A stretch of DNA of 64,000 nt from Agrypnia vestita (taxonomy: Eukaryota; Arthropoda; Insecta; Trichoptera; Phryganeidae): positions 1 through 64,000 of the forward strand of contig JADDOH010004274.1 in NCBI GenBank assembly GCA_016648135.1, in the 5' to 3' direction. This document shows, piece after piece, positions 1 through 10,654 of this stretch (the stretch's first letter is position 1; each line of letters opens with the position of its first letter). A model generated the notes under the pieces. It had not been told where the DNA came from. It searched no databases and worked only from the letters and a program-made list of their open reading frames with translations. A program made the translations under genes and the position numbers.

Positions 1-497
1 ATCTTCTGTGTATAGTTTTCTGGGATATTCTGCCGTGTGTATGTGACCTCTCTGGCCAACGTTTCGGATCCCATAGCAGGGTCCATCATCAGGGCTGATG
101 TGATGAGTGAGTGTTGAAGTGTAGGTTAAGTATTACCTTGCAATACCGTACCGAAGTCAGGGTGTCTCCAAATTTGTGTTATGTTAAATACTGGATTGCA
201 GTACCGTGTCGAAAGCAAGGTGTGTGTCTTCATGTCGGACTGTGCGGATCGTCTATTTGATTTATCCTGCAGCGCCGGATACCACGATGTTCTTAACTTA
301 AGACCGTCATCCCTATTAATGTTTACCGGGTGCTTGTATATCTCAATTGCTTCTTTGACCAGGCGCGTATGGTGACTTTTGGGCTTTCCTAAGATTTTTG
401 GCTCAAATGAAAAATGGTGGCCCGTATCTAGAAAGTGCTCAGCCAATGCCGATTTTTCCGGGTGACCGAGTTTGCATGCTCTTTTATGCTCATCAAC
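1..497 (-). pseudogene. Inverted copy of the PLE1 3' end (GIY-YIG C-terminus and 3' hammerhead region)
   Basis: On the minus strand this reads from the middle of the GIY-YIG domain (VDEHKRACKLGHPEKS, about 495-448) to its C-terminus, then into the 3' non-coding region. It is nearly identical to about 1313-1860 on the plus strand. It lacks about 28 bp just after the endonuclease C-terminus, so its reading frame runs on past the normal stop. The high identity of the two arms implies that the duplication and inversion are young or arose during one integration. The hammerhead core on this strand spans about 57-92. Confidence 0.85.
57..92 (-). ncRNA. Hammerhead ribozyme motif, family A (inverted left arm of PLE1)
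   Basis: Reverse complement of the right-arm motif: TCATCAG at 86-92 gives CTGATGA and GTTTC at 61-65 gives GAAAC. The stem II arms are intact; the loop reads TGCTAT instead of TGCAAT. Both core strands are retained. Confidence 0.68.
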
Positions 498-507
498 CCA
501 AAAGTTC

Positions 508-1587
508 ATGGGAAAATTTCAGGGTGAACTTTTCCAACAAGTGGAAGGTGTAGCAATGGGAAACCCACTTTCCCCAGTAATTGCAAACTTCGTAACGGAG
601 AAATTCGAAGAAACGGCTCTAGATACAGCAACTTTGATCCCCAAGGTTTGGTGGAGGTATGTTGATGACGTGTTTGCAATCTGGCCTTACGGGAAAGAAA
701 AATTACAGGACTTTCTCGAACACCTCAACACGCTGCACAAGAAATTAAAATTCACCATGGAGATAGAAAAATAAAATAAACTACCATTTCTGGATGTAGA
801 AGTGAAAAGGAACACAGATGGTAGTCTCGGGCACAGAGTCTACAGGAAGCCGACCCATACGAACCGCTACTTGCATGCAGATTCCCACCACCACCCAGCG
901 CAGAAGAGAGGTCTAATTAATACCTTAGCTACGAGAGCTAAACGAATATGCCAAGAAGAACATCTGCAGGAGGAGATTCGTACACTGAGCGACGCGCTAG
1001 AAAGCAATGGATACCAAAGACGGCAGATACGGCACATCATAAGAGCCAAATCTAACAGCTCCGAGAAAAACACAGAAGCTGAGATCAAAGGGATTGCTTT
1101 CTTGCCTTATATCCATAATGTAACAGACAGGATTGCCAAAGCGCTCAAGAAACAGAATATTAAGACAGTGTTCGGCACAAACAACAAGGTTAAGGACCTC
1201 TTAAGACCAGCGAAGGATCGGGATCCCCTTGAGACCGACGGTGTTTATAGGCTCGATTGTCAAAATTGCGACAAAGTGTATGTGGGACAAACAGCACGCA
1301 CGATTTCAAAGAGGGTTGATGAGCATAAAAGAGCATGCAAACTCGGTCACCCGGAAAAATCGGCATTGGCTGAGCACTTTCTAGATACGGGCCACCATTT
1401 TTCATTTGAGCCAAAAATCTTAGGAAAGCCCAAAAGTCACCATACGCGCCTGGTCAAAGAAGCAATTGAGATATACAAGCACCCGGTAAACATTAATAGG
1501 GATGACGGTCTTAAGTTAAGAACATCGTGGTATCCGGCGCTGCAGGATAAATCAAATAGACGATCCGCACAGTCCGACATCCGTTAG
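508..1587 (+). pseudogene. Penelope-like polyprotein fragment: reverse transcriptase C-terminal half plus GIY-YIG endonuclease
   Basis: Reading in one frame, the product begins inside the RT. It shows the motif-B region (AMGNPLSPVIANF) and the catalytic motif C with YVDD (about 660-672). It then passes an in-frame stop at 772-774, where the next residues are NKLPFLDVEV. After the stop come a basic linker (KTVFGTNNKVKDLLRP, about 1159-1206), a CxxC-type pair (DCQNC) and the GIY-YIG core VYVGQTARTISKR (about 1276-1314). The domain ends with EAIEIYKHP and a basic tail. The order RT, linker, GIY-YIG identifies canonical Penelope-like elements, whose endonuclease nicks DNA to prime reverse transcription. 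The RT N-terminal half, including the first catalytic Asp region, is absent and the stop interrupts the chain, so the copy is not autonomous. Base composition is richer in GC than the flanks. Confidence 0.92.
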
Positions 1588-1747
1588 TAGATATATAAAA
1601 CACTACATGAAGACACACACCTTGCTTTCGACACGGTACTGCAATCCAGTATTTAACATAACACAAATTTGGAGACACCCTGACTTCGGTACGGTATTGC
1701 AAGGTAATACTTAACCTACACTTCAACACTCACTCATCACATCAGCC

Positions 1748-1783
1748 CTGATGATGGACCCTGCAATGGGATCCGAAACGTTG
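1748..1783 (+). ncRNA. Hammerhead ribozyme motif, family A (right arm of PLE1)
   Basis: The conserved core CTGATGA (1748-1754) is followed by a stem II made of GGACCC and GGGATCC around the loop TGCAAT, then GAAAC (1775-1779) and GTT. This is the type I hammerhead arrangement with a minimal, self-complementary stem III (ACGT), as reported for hammerheads in Penelope-like elements. GGC just downstream can pair with GCC just upstream as a short stem I. Related copies have GTC at the cleavage position; here it is GTT, which fits the NUH rule. Activity is untested. Confidence 0.7.
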
Positions 1784-1870
1784 GCCAGAGAGGTCACATA
1801 CACACGGCAGAATATCCCAGAAAACTATACACAGAAAACTATTATATCAACGCTTACAACAACCCATTAA

Positions 1871-1920
1871 CTGTAATGATGGACCTTGCAATGGGATCCG
1901 AAACATCGGCCAGAAAGGTC
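1871..1920 (+). ncRNA. Third, tandem family-A hammerhead motif, degenerate
   Basis: About 125 bp after the first motif, the sequence reads CTGTAATGATGGACC, then TTGC, GGGATCCGAAACATC and GGCC. The core CUGAUGA has an insertion or change (CTGTAATGA) and the cleavage triplet is ATC. Tandem hammerheads about one unit apart fit the tandem pLTR layout of Penelope-like elements. Confidence 0.55.
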
Positions 1921-1930
1921 TCATGAAAAA

Positions 1931-3277
1931 ATGTCATACAATTAAAAAAATGTACTTCTCTTATGATAATTGTATGATTGAAATTACACAATGTTGTTTA
2001 TTTGTATTTTTTTGGATTATTTGGATTATTTTTAGCTTATTCCAAAGTATTGTAAATGACATCTTAATTATTGATTAAAAACAAATTTAAGCTAAGCCTA
2101 CCAGTTCATCTATCCTTTCTACGATTCTCAAATCACTGTATCTCCTGAACATTTTAATATCAGACGTGAATATTTGAGGTTTTCTTAAGTGCTTAACCTC
2201 AGGAGATGGTTCGGCATCCAAAACAATTAGAAATAGAAATTAAATTTCTATTTCTATTGTTCTATTTCTATAATCTAAAAAAAAAAAAAAAAAATAGAAA
2301 ATAAAACGAAGTAGAAATTACAATATTACTTTTTATTAAAAAAAAAAAAATTCATGTGATATAATTTTCTACTTTTTAGTTTTCATACCCAACGTACAAA
2401 ATCACTTCTGTAGGCAAATTAGGGTAATTTTTCGTTTGGCGAATTCATTACCTTATTTCCCATATAAAACTTTGATTAAATAATTATGATACATTAATTG
2501 ATTAATTAGTGAATGTAATAATTGATTCATGTTTTTTCATTATGTATTGTCGTGTGAGCAAAATTTGAGCTCGGTATGGCACTAGAAAGCGGGTGTGAAA
2601 AAAAAAGAAAAAAAAAAGAATATCGATCGTAAAATTTCGTACAGACAAACAGGTGAAGTTAATATAAGCCTGAATATCTTGTGGACCACTTCGCAATTTT
2701 TTTTATCAACTTTTAAATGTTGAACTGCCGACATTTTAAAATAAAACGTACGTATTGTTATTTACGAAGCCGGTCGCCCGCGCCACCAGCCTGACTGCCC
2801 GTGGGTAGCAAGCCAACGAGGGCGCGGAATTTATTGCCCCAAACAAACTTTTTGGAAGCGTCGTAGAGAACGTGTAGAAGCGACAAGAGAACTCGCCAGG
2901 TCGATAAAGTGTAGAGTGGATGTTAGAAGAACGCAACGGAATTGAAAAATGGCCATTTTTTAGCGTTTCCGATTAAATGTATTGATCAATCCATGTACCG
3001 TCAATGAAAATGGCAAACATTTGTAAAATCGAAACTCTGTTCCCTATAAAACCATATACCATTTCGACGGTACCTGCGTAAAGTCTGACATTTACAAATA
3101 AAGTACTATTTTCTGCAGAATACAAAATTAAAAATAAATCTTTTCATATTTTCAATAGAAAAAACTGACGTAAAAGCGAACAAATTCGCTCATTTTGATT
3201 TGATTTTTCTGTACGCCTTTTCTAATTGGTAAATAAATTTGGTTTTAAAAAATCATGAGTTGGACTTTGAGTCTTTT
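1931..3277. other. AT-rich non-coding stretch with poly(A) runs and one GC-richer patch
   Basis: Short poly(A) runs lie at about 2278-2294 and 2337-2350. A GC-richer patch at about 2755-2935 stands out from the background but has no coherent ORF on either strand. I see no gene here. Confidence 0.6.
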
Positions 3278-3500
3278 AGGAGATTTAATAACCAAATTAA
3301 TTAATCAATTAGAAAGACATACAGAAAAATCTAATTCACGAAAAAATATTAGGTTACTACTGGGATTCGAACCCAGGTCACCTCCTTTCCGGGGCCGGTG
3401 CTCTGACCAACTAAGCTATAGCAACCCTCTATGTTTCCGTGAATATATCGACCTTATATGTAGTTCTTATTTTTATTAATTGATTAATTTTTATTTTTGT
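3278..3500 (-). repeat. Inverted partial copy of the tRNA-like foldback repeat
   Basis: Reverse complement of about 3712-3935, including the tRNA-like segment at 3355-3428. The A-box D loop reads TTGG here, which is closer to a real tRNA than the right-hand copy. The copy stops at the TTGGTTATTAAAT boundary, beyond which the right-hand element continues into its terminal arm. Confidence 0.75.
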
Positions 3501-3627
3501 CCATAGAGCAATCCACTTTTTTGATACGGTAGTTGAAATTACTTTGCAATGCCACCGCTAGATGGACGCCATGATTAATTGAATAATTCATTTTTATTTG
3601 GACATACATTTATACAACAGATATTAT

Positions 3628-3996
3628 ATATTCAAGAACACATTCATATTTGTGAAGTTGTAATTTTTCAGAACAAAGTTCTGTGAAATATTTTTAATAA
3701 CCATGCTATATGGACAAAAATAAAAATTAATCAATTAATAAAAAATAAGAACTACATATAAGGTCGATATATTCACGGAAACATAGAGGGTTGCTATAGC
3801 TTAGTGGTCAGAGCACCGGCCCCGGAAAGGAGGTGACCTGGGTTCGAATCCCAGTAGTAACCTAATATTTTTTCGTGAATTACATTTTTCTGTATGTCTT
3901 TCTAATTGATTAATTAATTTGGTTATTAAATATTTCACAGAACTTTGTTCTGAAAAATTACAACATCACAAATATGAATGTGTTCTTGAATATACT
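3628..3996 (+). mobile_element. Foldback element with about 70-bp terminal inverted repeats carrying a tRNA-like unit
   Basis: Bases about 3628-3705 are the reverse complement of about 3925-3996 (both contain TTCAGAACAAAGTTCTGTGAA in one orientation). They enclose a tRNA-like segment. No ORF lies inside. The flanks show no clear target duplication. It may be a MITE that carries a tRNA-derived SINE, or a composite of the two. Confidence 0.6.
3788..3862 (+). tRNA. tRNA-like sequence (SINE head or pseudo-tRNA) with Pol III A and B boxes
   Basis: Seven acceptor pairs can form between GGTTGCT and AGTAACC. The D arm is GCTT/GAGC. The A box TAGCTTAGTGG and B box GGTTCGAATCC fit consensus, and the T arm CTGGG/CCCAG has a seven-base loop. 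The anticodon arm does not pair (CCGGC against AGGAG) and one extra base follows the T arm. It is therefore probably a tRNA-derived SINE head or pseudogene and not a working tRNA, and no anticodon is assigned. Confidence 0.55.
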
Positions 3997-5739
3997 TTCA
4001 GGAGATGACTGAAATTTTCGGGAACATTATAAAAAATAAATTATTAAATTAAATGTATCCATTACAACAGCCCTGGGTATACACTATTTTATATAAAAGT
4101 GCACCGAAACAAGCGCAACCCCTAAACATGGTGGAGATTGCAGATGGTACTACGTAGTACGAGCAAGTCATTATATTTTCATTTCTCTCGGCTTCAAGTT
4201 TCGTGGAAGTCGTGTTATGAACGCGGCGGTGTCACCGTCATTACGTCCTTTTGTGGAAATTAACCGTGTTCCATTACGACAATTGTGGAACAAAATTCCA
4301 GCGTTTAATTGTGAAAATGGTGTTTCCAGAAGTGAAAACTACATTGGTGGTGATTAACACGGATAATTTTGCGTTTATAATTTAATTTTTCACGTCAAAA
4401 CGAGGGAACATATTTTTTTAATTTCACTCATCTTTATGTGTAGGAGTAAAATTTTTGTGTCATCAGTTTGGTCATATTGAATAATGCATAATTAATTATT
4501 ACATAACAAACATTTTCACGTATTTGTGGTGTACTTATGACTTTATTTATTACTAATTATAACATTTAAAAAAAATCAGAATTGATAACAGTGCCTTGTA
4601 GGATGCGCCTTGGTAGAATTATGCATTTTCTTAGATTTTTATGTATATATTATTATTAAATTTGTTTTCTTTTATTCTTAGATAGACATCGTTAGATAGA
4701 GAATCATATATTTTTTGTTTGTTTTTTATACCTCATTATTTTATAAATCTCACGATTATTTTCATCGATTGATAGCGTAAGTGGCGGACATTTTTACATA
4801 GAAAATGGCATTATCTAGTTGCATGAGTGATGGGGACTGTTGCATAGAGAATTTTATATTTTTAACATTTAAGTTTTGTGTAAATGTTTTTTTAACTCTA
4901 TAATAAAAACTGGCCAGGAATTATTATTACTGTAACGAATCACACGACGAAAACATTCACGCAAAAAAAAATCGCAAAAATTGTTGCTATCTCACCATGA
5001 ATCGAAGCCGCTATCTCTGGTACAAAAAGTTAGTGTCATGCCCACTGGACTACAAAACCACTGGAATATATTTAATAAAAAGCTTACAATTAACCTTAAT
5101 AATTTTTTTTAATTAATAATTTATGTTTTAATATTGTTTTTTTAATAAATACATTTTTTATTAAAAAAAGGTCGTGCCGCTTACGGTCAAAAAGATTTTA
5201 GACACACTAAAAAACTTATTAAGGCTTATAAAAGCCTTATAAATACCCTAAAAGACTTTCATACATTTTCTTCTTCTTTCATTTATGACGCAATGAAATC
5301 CATTTGGCTAGTTTTAATGTTATCATTCATTAGCGCATTCTCCGTTGAATATGTTGGCAATTAAATCTCAAAAATGAAAATAATGTAATGAACTTTCTTT
5401 TGCCATGTATCCTTCAATTAATTTATAACCGACTGGCTTCATAATATTATTTACCGTCCTAAATATATAACGCTCAATTTTTATCAAAAGTGTATTTGTT
5501 TTTCATTAAACGTTTTATAAATGATGAAAAACCATTATTATTAAAGTATGTCAAATGGCCGTAAACCCGTGAAAAATCGCGGGACATAAAAAAAGCAGGA
5601 CGATTTTTTTTTTAATTTTTATCCTTATTTGCTTAAACCTAAAATTAAACTAATTCCAGATTAACTAACAAACTATTTTCATCGACTTTGGTGAATGTTC
5701 GTTGCTCAGTTTTGTTTTTATAATTACAATAAGCTACGG
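3997..5739. other. AT-rich non-coding stretch
   Basis: No gene seen. A perfect 14-base palindrome, GTACTACGTAGTAC, lies at 4147-4160. About 35 bp at 4774-4812 resembles 26676-26710 (shared GGCGGACAT/GACGGACAT and TACATAGA), so both are pieces of one dispersed repeat. Confidence 0.55.
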
Positions 5740-6037
5740 ACGCACTGACATGCTTCTAGTTTGAGTCTTCTGGAATATTATGTCTTATTCTTACGACCTT
5801 TCTGGACGTTTCGGATCCCGTTGCAGGGTCCATAAACAGGGCTGATGTATTATTTGTTGATACGGTATTGCTATCGAATACTTAAAACAACACTGACAAC
5901 GTTCTCACACAGCTTTTGTCACAGTATAGCAAGCCAATAATTAACCACCAACACTCACAACAACACATCAGCCCTGAGGATAGACCCTGCAATGGGATGT
6001 GAAACTTCGGTGTGAAAACCTAAGAACGCGCTGACAT
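5740..6037. mobile_element. Short foldback hammerhead element, family A, with near-perfect target duplication
   Basis: The unit at 5752-6025 is bounded by ACGCACTGACAT (5740-5751) and ACGCGCTGACAT (6026-6037), 11 of 12 identical. The left part carries a minus-strand family-A motif (about 5807-5846) and the right part a plus-strand one (about 5974-6006). Both cores are damaged: CTGATGA is lost on the left and reads CTGAGGA on the right. No ORF lies between. The flanking direct repeats suggest that the whole 274 bp inserted as a unit. Confidence 0.7.
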
Positions 6038-7020
6038 ACATTCGAAATTATGGGCGTTGATAATTTTTGAGTTATATTCAAATTTACTTTTTCCGATATG
6101 GAAAGCAGTATAATCTTTACAACCGCGTTTATAATCACCAGAATCGTTCAATTTATTATTATTATGTCTGTTTTTTATGAGGAATTTTTGTGTATTATTG
6201 TGTAATTAAAATGCAGGTTTAATGTTTGATATTTTTAACGACTTATTATTTTTAAATGCAACCTGTTTCCGTAACACATCTAAACATGAAACAGATGTTA
6301 CTAACGAACATTTTTCTTTAATGAAACAAAAGTTTTGAAACTAGAACTTGTACAAAACATAAACTGACTAGCGAGCATATAATTTCCATGCTCAAACTTT
6401 GTATTCATTATTCTCTGCGGGAATACGAAGGTTTACGCGAATTGCGTACTACCTGTGGTTACGTAACTCCGACTAATATTGTAAAGTTAAATGCTGGAAT
6501 TAAAAAACTTTCGATTGTAAGCTTTATTTGAACGTTTGTTATTTTAATATTTTGTAAAAAGATTAACATTATGCAAATGAATTGCGTTGCGAACTTTTAA
6601 CGCCCTTCATTTGTCCTGTTAATCATATAAACATTTTATTGTTTTTCTTTAAATTTATTATTTAATAGATATATAAAAATTACAATAATGATGGTTTACA
6701 GTCTTCATTATGTATTTCTCTTCTACATGAGTAAAATTACGATTACTCTTGAGTAGGAGAGGAGTATCATTATATTCAAAGTGTATTTAATAGTGTGTAG
6801 TACATATTACCATGTACATAAATATAAGAAGAAAAGAAAAACTATATATGCAATAAATATAATGCAATAATGTGAGACAGAGGTATAAATAATATTAATA
6901 TTAAAACTTTTTATTATGAAAGAAATATTCCACAGAATTGTATAATATTTAATGGTATTTAATATATTATTTAATAATATTATCAGGATTACCAAGACGA
7001 ATTTAGTAGATTTTCATGAC
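6038..7020. other. AT-rich non-coding stretch
   Basis: Only short spurious ORFs in very AT-rich DNA. I recognise nothing. Confidence 0.55.
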
Positions 7021-7029
7021 CACGCCCAA

Positions 7030-7315
7030 AAAGCGCGTGTAAATTGGTAAAGGAAGAAGCAGATACAATATAACGCCAGACTTTTCTATTCTGGCATACA
7101 AATTTTGTTTCGACCATATTCACACACCTTCTCTTGCACACCCTTCGATTATTGGAGGTTTTAACAGGGCCAACCTGTAATATTTATTTTATCCGATCGC
7201 GCCAGGTCTTTCACGGATGCCCTCTGTCTCTGCTGCCTTCAACACTCGCCTCATATATTTTATTAACCATCGTCTCCTCTCTTATACGTTCCACATGAAC
7301 AAATCGTGGGCTCAA
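7030..7315 (-). pseudogene. LINE family A 3'-end fragment (RT C-terminal region)
   Basis: On the minus strand this decodes, with interruptions, to the C-terminal pattern IYEASVEG, a G-P-rich segment and TWRDRIK-like residues. The same pattern is seen in the longer copy at 43870-45060 and in fragments near 35.1 and 45.6 kb. This region lies downstream of the RT domain in several insect LINEs. It is heavily mutated and truncated. Confidence 0.6.
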
Positions 7316-7556
7316 TGATGCAGCCAAATAGCTGAAAAAATATTATTTTCATGTAATTTCAGTTAGGTAGGTTTTGATGCTAATTAAAGCCTTTCTTCTC
7401 CTCACTAATCAAACCTTAATGTACATTTTGCAAATATAACTTATAAATAAAGTTATATTGATCTCTTGAGATAAATTAATGGACTATTAATGAAAAAAAT
7501 AGATTTTTAATCAAAACATTTTACATTTTCATTCATTTTTCTTTGTCTGAATAAGT

Positions 7557-7622
7557 GAATAATTGCTTGTTTGTAAAAATATATAAATAAAATTACATAT
7601 TTGTACAAACAAGCAATTATTA
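7557..7622. repeat. Small inverted repeat (hairpin)
   Basis: Arms at about 7557-7583 and 7597-7622 share TAATTGCTTGTTTGT in opposite orientation. They are near-perfect complements with a short AT-rich loop. It could be a minimal MITE remnant. Confidence 0.6.
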
Positions 7623-9530
7623 TATTTAACTTGCAAAATTGAGTACAAGAAATCATCTCAGTGATGCTTTTTTAATTCTATCTACTACAATATAGCCAAC
7701 CTTACATTTATTTCATCCTAATTTTTGTTTGTTCATTCCTAACTATCGAATTCATATTTTCGTACATGCGTCAAGCGATGCACTTCCAGATTGACAGACT
7801 TGCTCGGAAAGACGCACAGTCGCGGGAAAAATCTATTGTTATATTATTTTGTATTCTATAGGAAGAGACGTATCAAATGATGCGGGTGTTTCATTGGAAA
7901 TACCAGACTCTCCCACGTAAAAGGAGAAACATCACAAAAAACTGTTTTGAAAAAAGTTTTCATGTTTTTAGGAAAAAACCGCGAGTAAATTGGTTTATAT
8001 TTTGAAAATTAATTTAGTCCTTCCAATTGAACATTTTGTGAAATTATTCTGAAAACATTTCCTATATGAGGAAAATATCAAAGCCGTATTAACTCTTCCA
8101 TTGCTAAGTCCAATGAAAGTCATATTCTATATCATGCACAAAGCTTATATGCATTCGGACAGAAATGGTTTCATTTCAAATAATTATTTACAGCCACATG
8201 ACCCCACATGCTTTTGACTAGTTATGATAATTATTATAAACGTTCTCATTTATATTAGTTTTTGGTATTTTTTTAATATTATTAAAAGAATTCTGCAATT
8301 ACAACCTGAATATATGCGCCAAAAAATTTTTTTTATTACGCGCGTTCATTTGTTCTATTAAATTTGTTTTAAATATCTTTGAACTAGGTTCTTTAATCTA
8401 AAATTTCAGAATAAAATTATTTTCATCATATATCATAACTATGTAAAATAAAACTAAAAATAATATTAAAAATGTAATATTATTAATATATTCAAAGTTC
8501 AAATTTTTAATAATTAAATCTTCTGGTAACCATTTTTGATATAAAGTGTAACCAGTTTAAACCAGCGTACAAAATCCGTCTACCGAACATGTTTTGATTC
8601 GAGTTTGCAATGTTGACCAAAATGCTTCCAAACCGCTATGTACTTAGATATTTGTGTGTTCCAATATTTAAGGTTTTTTGGTATATCTTCCCTCTCAAAC
8701 GGTCATCACAAACAATAAACAAACCGGTGTTAAATGAAATCCTCGCACCATAGAGAAAAATACGCTCCAATTGGGATTGCGTCCATCAATATTGAATGAA
8801 TATTTCCGTTTCTGCTGATGAAAATTTTTGTCTGCGGGCTACGAGTTTGTCAAAAGGAAAAACGTAGATATTTATTTAAATTTTTCCCATTTATTTATGT
8901 CATCGCTCGATGTATTTTATATTATTTGTTATTAACGCATATGTTTCTCTAGTCACATTTATGTTTAATTTTGGAATCATCAACTTGTAAATACTACCTT
9001 TATCACCAGCTTGAATGCATTGATTTTATATTATACATATTAGTTTAAACATTGTAAAACGATGAAAAAACAATCGATACCAGCAAGAAAGAAATATAGC
9101 GAAACAAATCAAGTAATCAAAGTCTTATTTAAGTTTTCAAAAAGAGATGCGAACACGGAATACAAGTTGCATCAATATTATTACCTACTATTTTAAAACT
9201 GGACTAAACGCTTGTTCTATGAAAAACTACTTTGAAAATCGATAAAACATGAAAATGGATAGACACTTTGAATTTTTTTGGAAATACACACGTTTTTTGA
9301 TTTGTCGTATCACATATCGTTGTGAGACGTTAATTGAAAGACATTTATCTTTTATTTTAGCTATCACAATCCAATAGTTACATTTGTAGTACTACAAAAA
9401 CAAATATCAATAATTTAACTACATGCATTCAAGTACTACTCTTTACAATGTGGTTCGCAAATTCAGAAAAATTATTACCAGTTGGACAATGAAATGTTCG
9501 TTTAGTCTTATATTGAGATTAATGTTTAAA
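7623..9530. other. AT-rich non-coding stretch
   Basis: No ORF above noise on either strand, and no RNA gene or repeat family was recognised. Confidence 0.5.
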
Positions 9531-9534
9531 GCAT

Positions 9535-9800
9535 TAACTTTGTGGTTAGACATTATAATAGAATGTTAGTTAACTTAGATTACTACAGTATCAGATTTAC
9601 TGTCTACCGGTTTTGAGACGTACCCGTCTCTTCATCAGCACTAACACTACACTACTATATTCACAACACTATACACCCCAACCATAGTATTGTTAAGTTA
9701 TCACCAATATTGGTCACGTGCGTGTTAATCTTGTCAGAGACAAGCATGCACTGATTATAGCCTACTGAACAAGTCAGGAATCTAACGAGAGAGAGATTAA
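9535..9800 (-). mobile_element. Family-B hammerhead repeat, PLE-like fragment
   Basis: Shares about 230 bp with 24905-25130, including CAACCATAGTATTGTTA and the segment around GACAAGCATGCACTGATTA. On the minus strand it contains CTGATGA, then GAGACG/CGTCTC around GGTA, then AAAACCGGTAGAC (core about 9603-9638). The expected GAAA reads AAAA in this copy. The sister copy keeps GAAA but has lost CTGATGA. Confidence 0.6.
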
Positions 9801-10650
9801 ATTTATTCATAATGTTGTTTCATTATAAAGCTTATCATAAAATATTTAAATATTAAAGTTATCAAATTTCCTATATTTTCACAGAATTGAATGAAATATA
9901 TTTTAACCGCATAACTGCTATAAATTTTTGGAGAAATCTAATGAATTTTCGAATGCGTACGATTTGATAAGACTGCCTCCATTCCCGGCACGATTTTCCG
10001 CTTGATTTTCTTTATTCAGTACTATATGCATAGATTCAAAGGCATATTTTCAGCTGTGTCACAGTCGCGATTGTGGTTGGTAATAAAATGAATCCTCTAT
10101 CGCATTTTAACTACATCATTTAAATATTTATCAATATTAAGTCCTGAATTGAAGAGATACGATATTCTACAGAGGAATAGACATGTAGGCAGACAAAAAT
10201 GTAATTACCAAAATTTAAATACACAATATCAATCAATAAAGCTCAAGATTACAATGATATTGCCATGAAATGTCCCCATCCATAGAATGAGATACGATGA
10301 GATAAATTTCAGAGATTTAGTCTGAGCTAAGTCTCTATGACATGTATACTTTGAATATTTTAATCTGGAGGCAATTGTCAATAGAGAATTATCAAATTAG
10401 ACATTGATTGCTATGGACTATGTTTTTGGCTGACTAAGATAGTATTTTATTTTTTAATAAACAAACCGTCTTCTTAACAACAACAACAAACAGACCGTCA
10501 AACAGTATAGTTATTCCTTGACAGCTTGACTTATTTCAAGAGAAACATGCTGTCGATTTAAACAAAGTTTTTATAGTAACATCGACTAATGTTTTAAAAC
10601 AGCGTAATATATTTGGTTGCTCATAAGATTGCTGACTTTTATTTATGCAT
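9801..10650. other. AT-rich non-coding stretch
   Basis: I see nothing recognisable here apart from AT-rich sequence. Confidence 0.5.
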
Positions 10651-10654
10651 CATG

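Larger units (their letters stand above)
1..1930 (+). mobile_element. Penelope-like retroelement (PLE1), head-to-head rearranged copy
   Basis: The + strand from about 508 encodes the second half of a Penelope-like polyprotein (RT then GIY-YIG endonuclease), followed by a 3' non-coding region with hammerhead motifs at about 1748-1783 and again, in tandem, at about 1871-1910. Bases 1 to about 497 are the reverse complement of about 1313-1860, so the element sits head-to-head with an inverted copy of its own 3' end. The join near 498 cuts the RT upstream of its motif B. The inverted arm lacks about 28 bp found in the right arm after the ORF end. The left arm runs off the window edge, so the full length and target duplication are not visible. 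Penelope-like elements are known to show partial tandem or inverted copies; the assignment is strong, the integration history is inferred. Confidence 0.9.

Noticed and set aside
3788..3862. Functional tRNA gene
   Set aside because: The anticodon arm does not pair and an extra base follows the T arm; kept only as tRNA-like.
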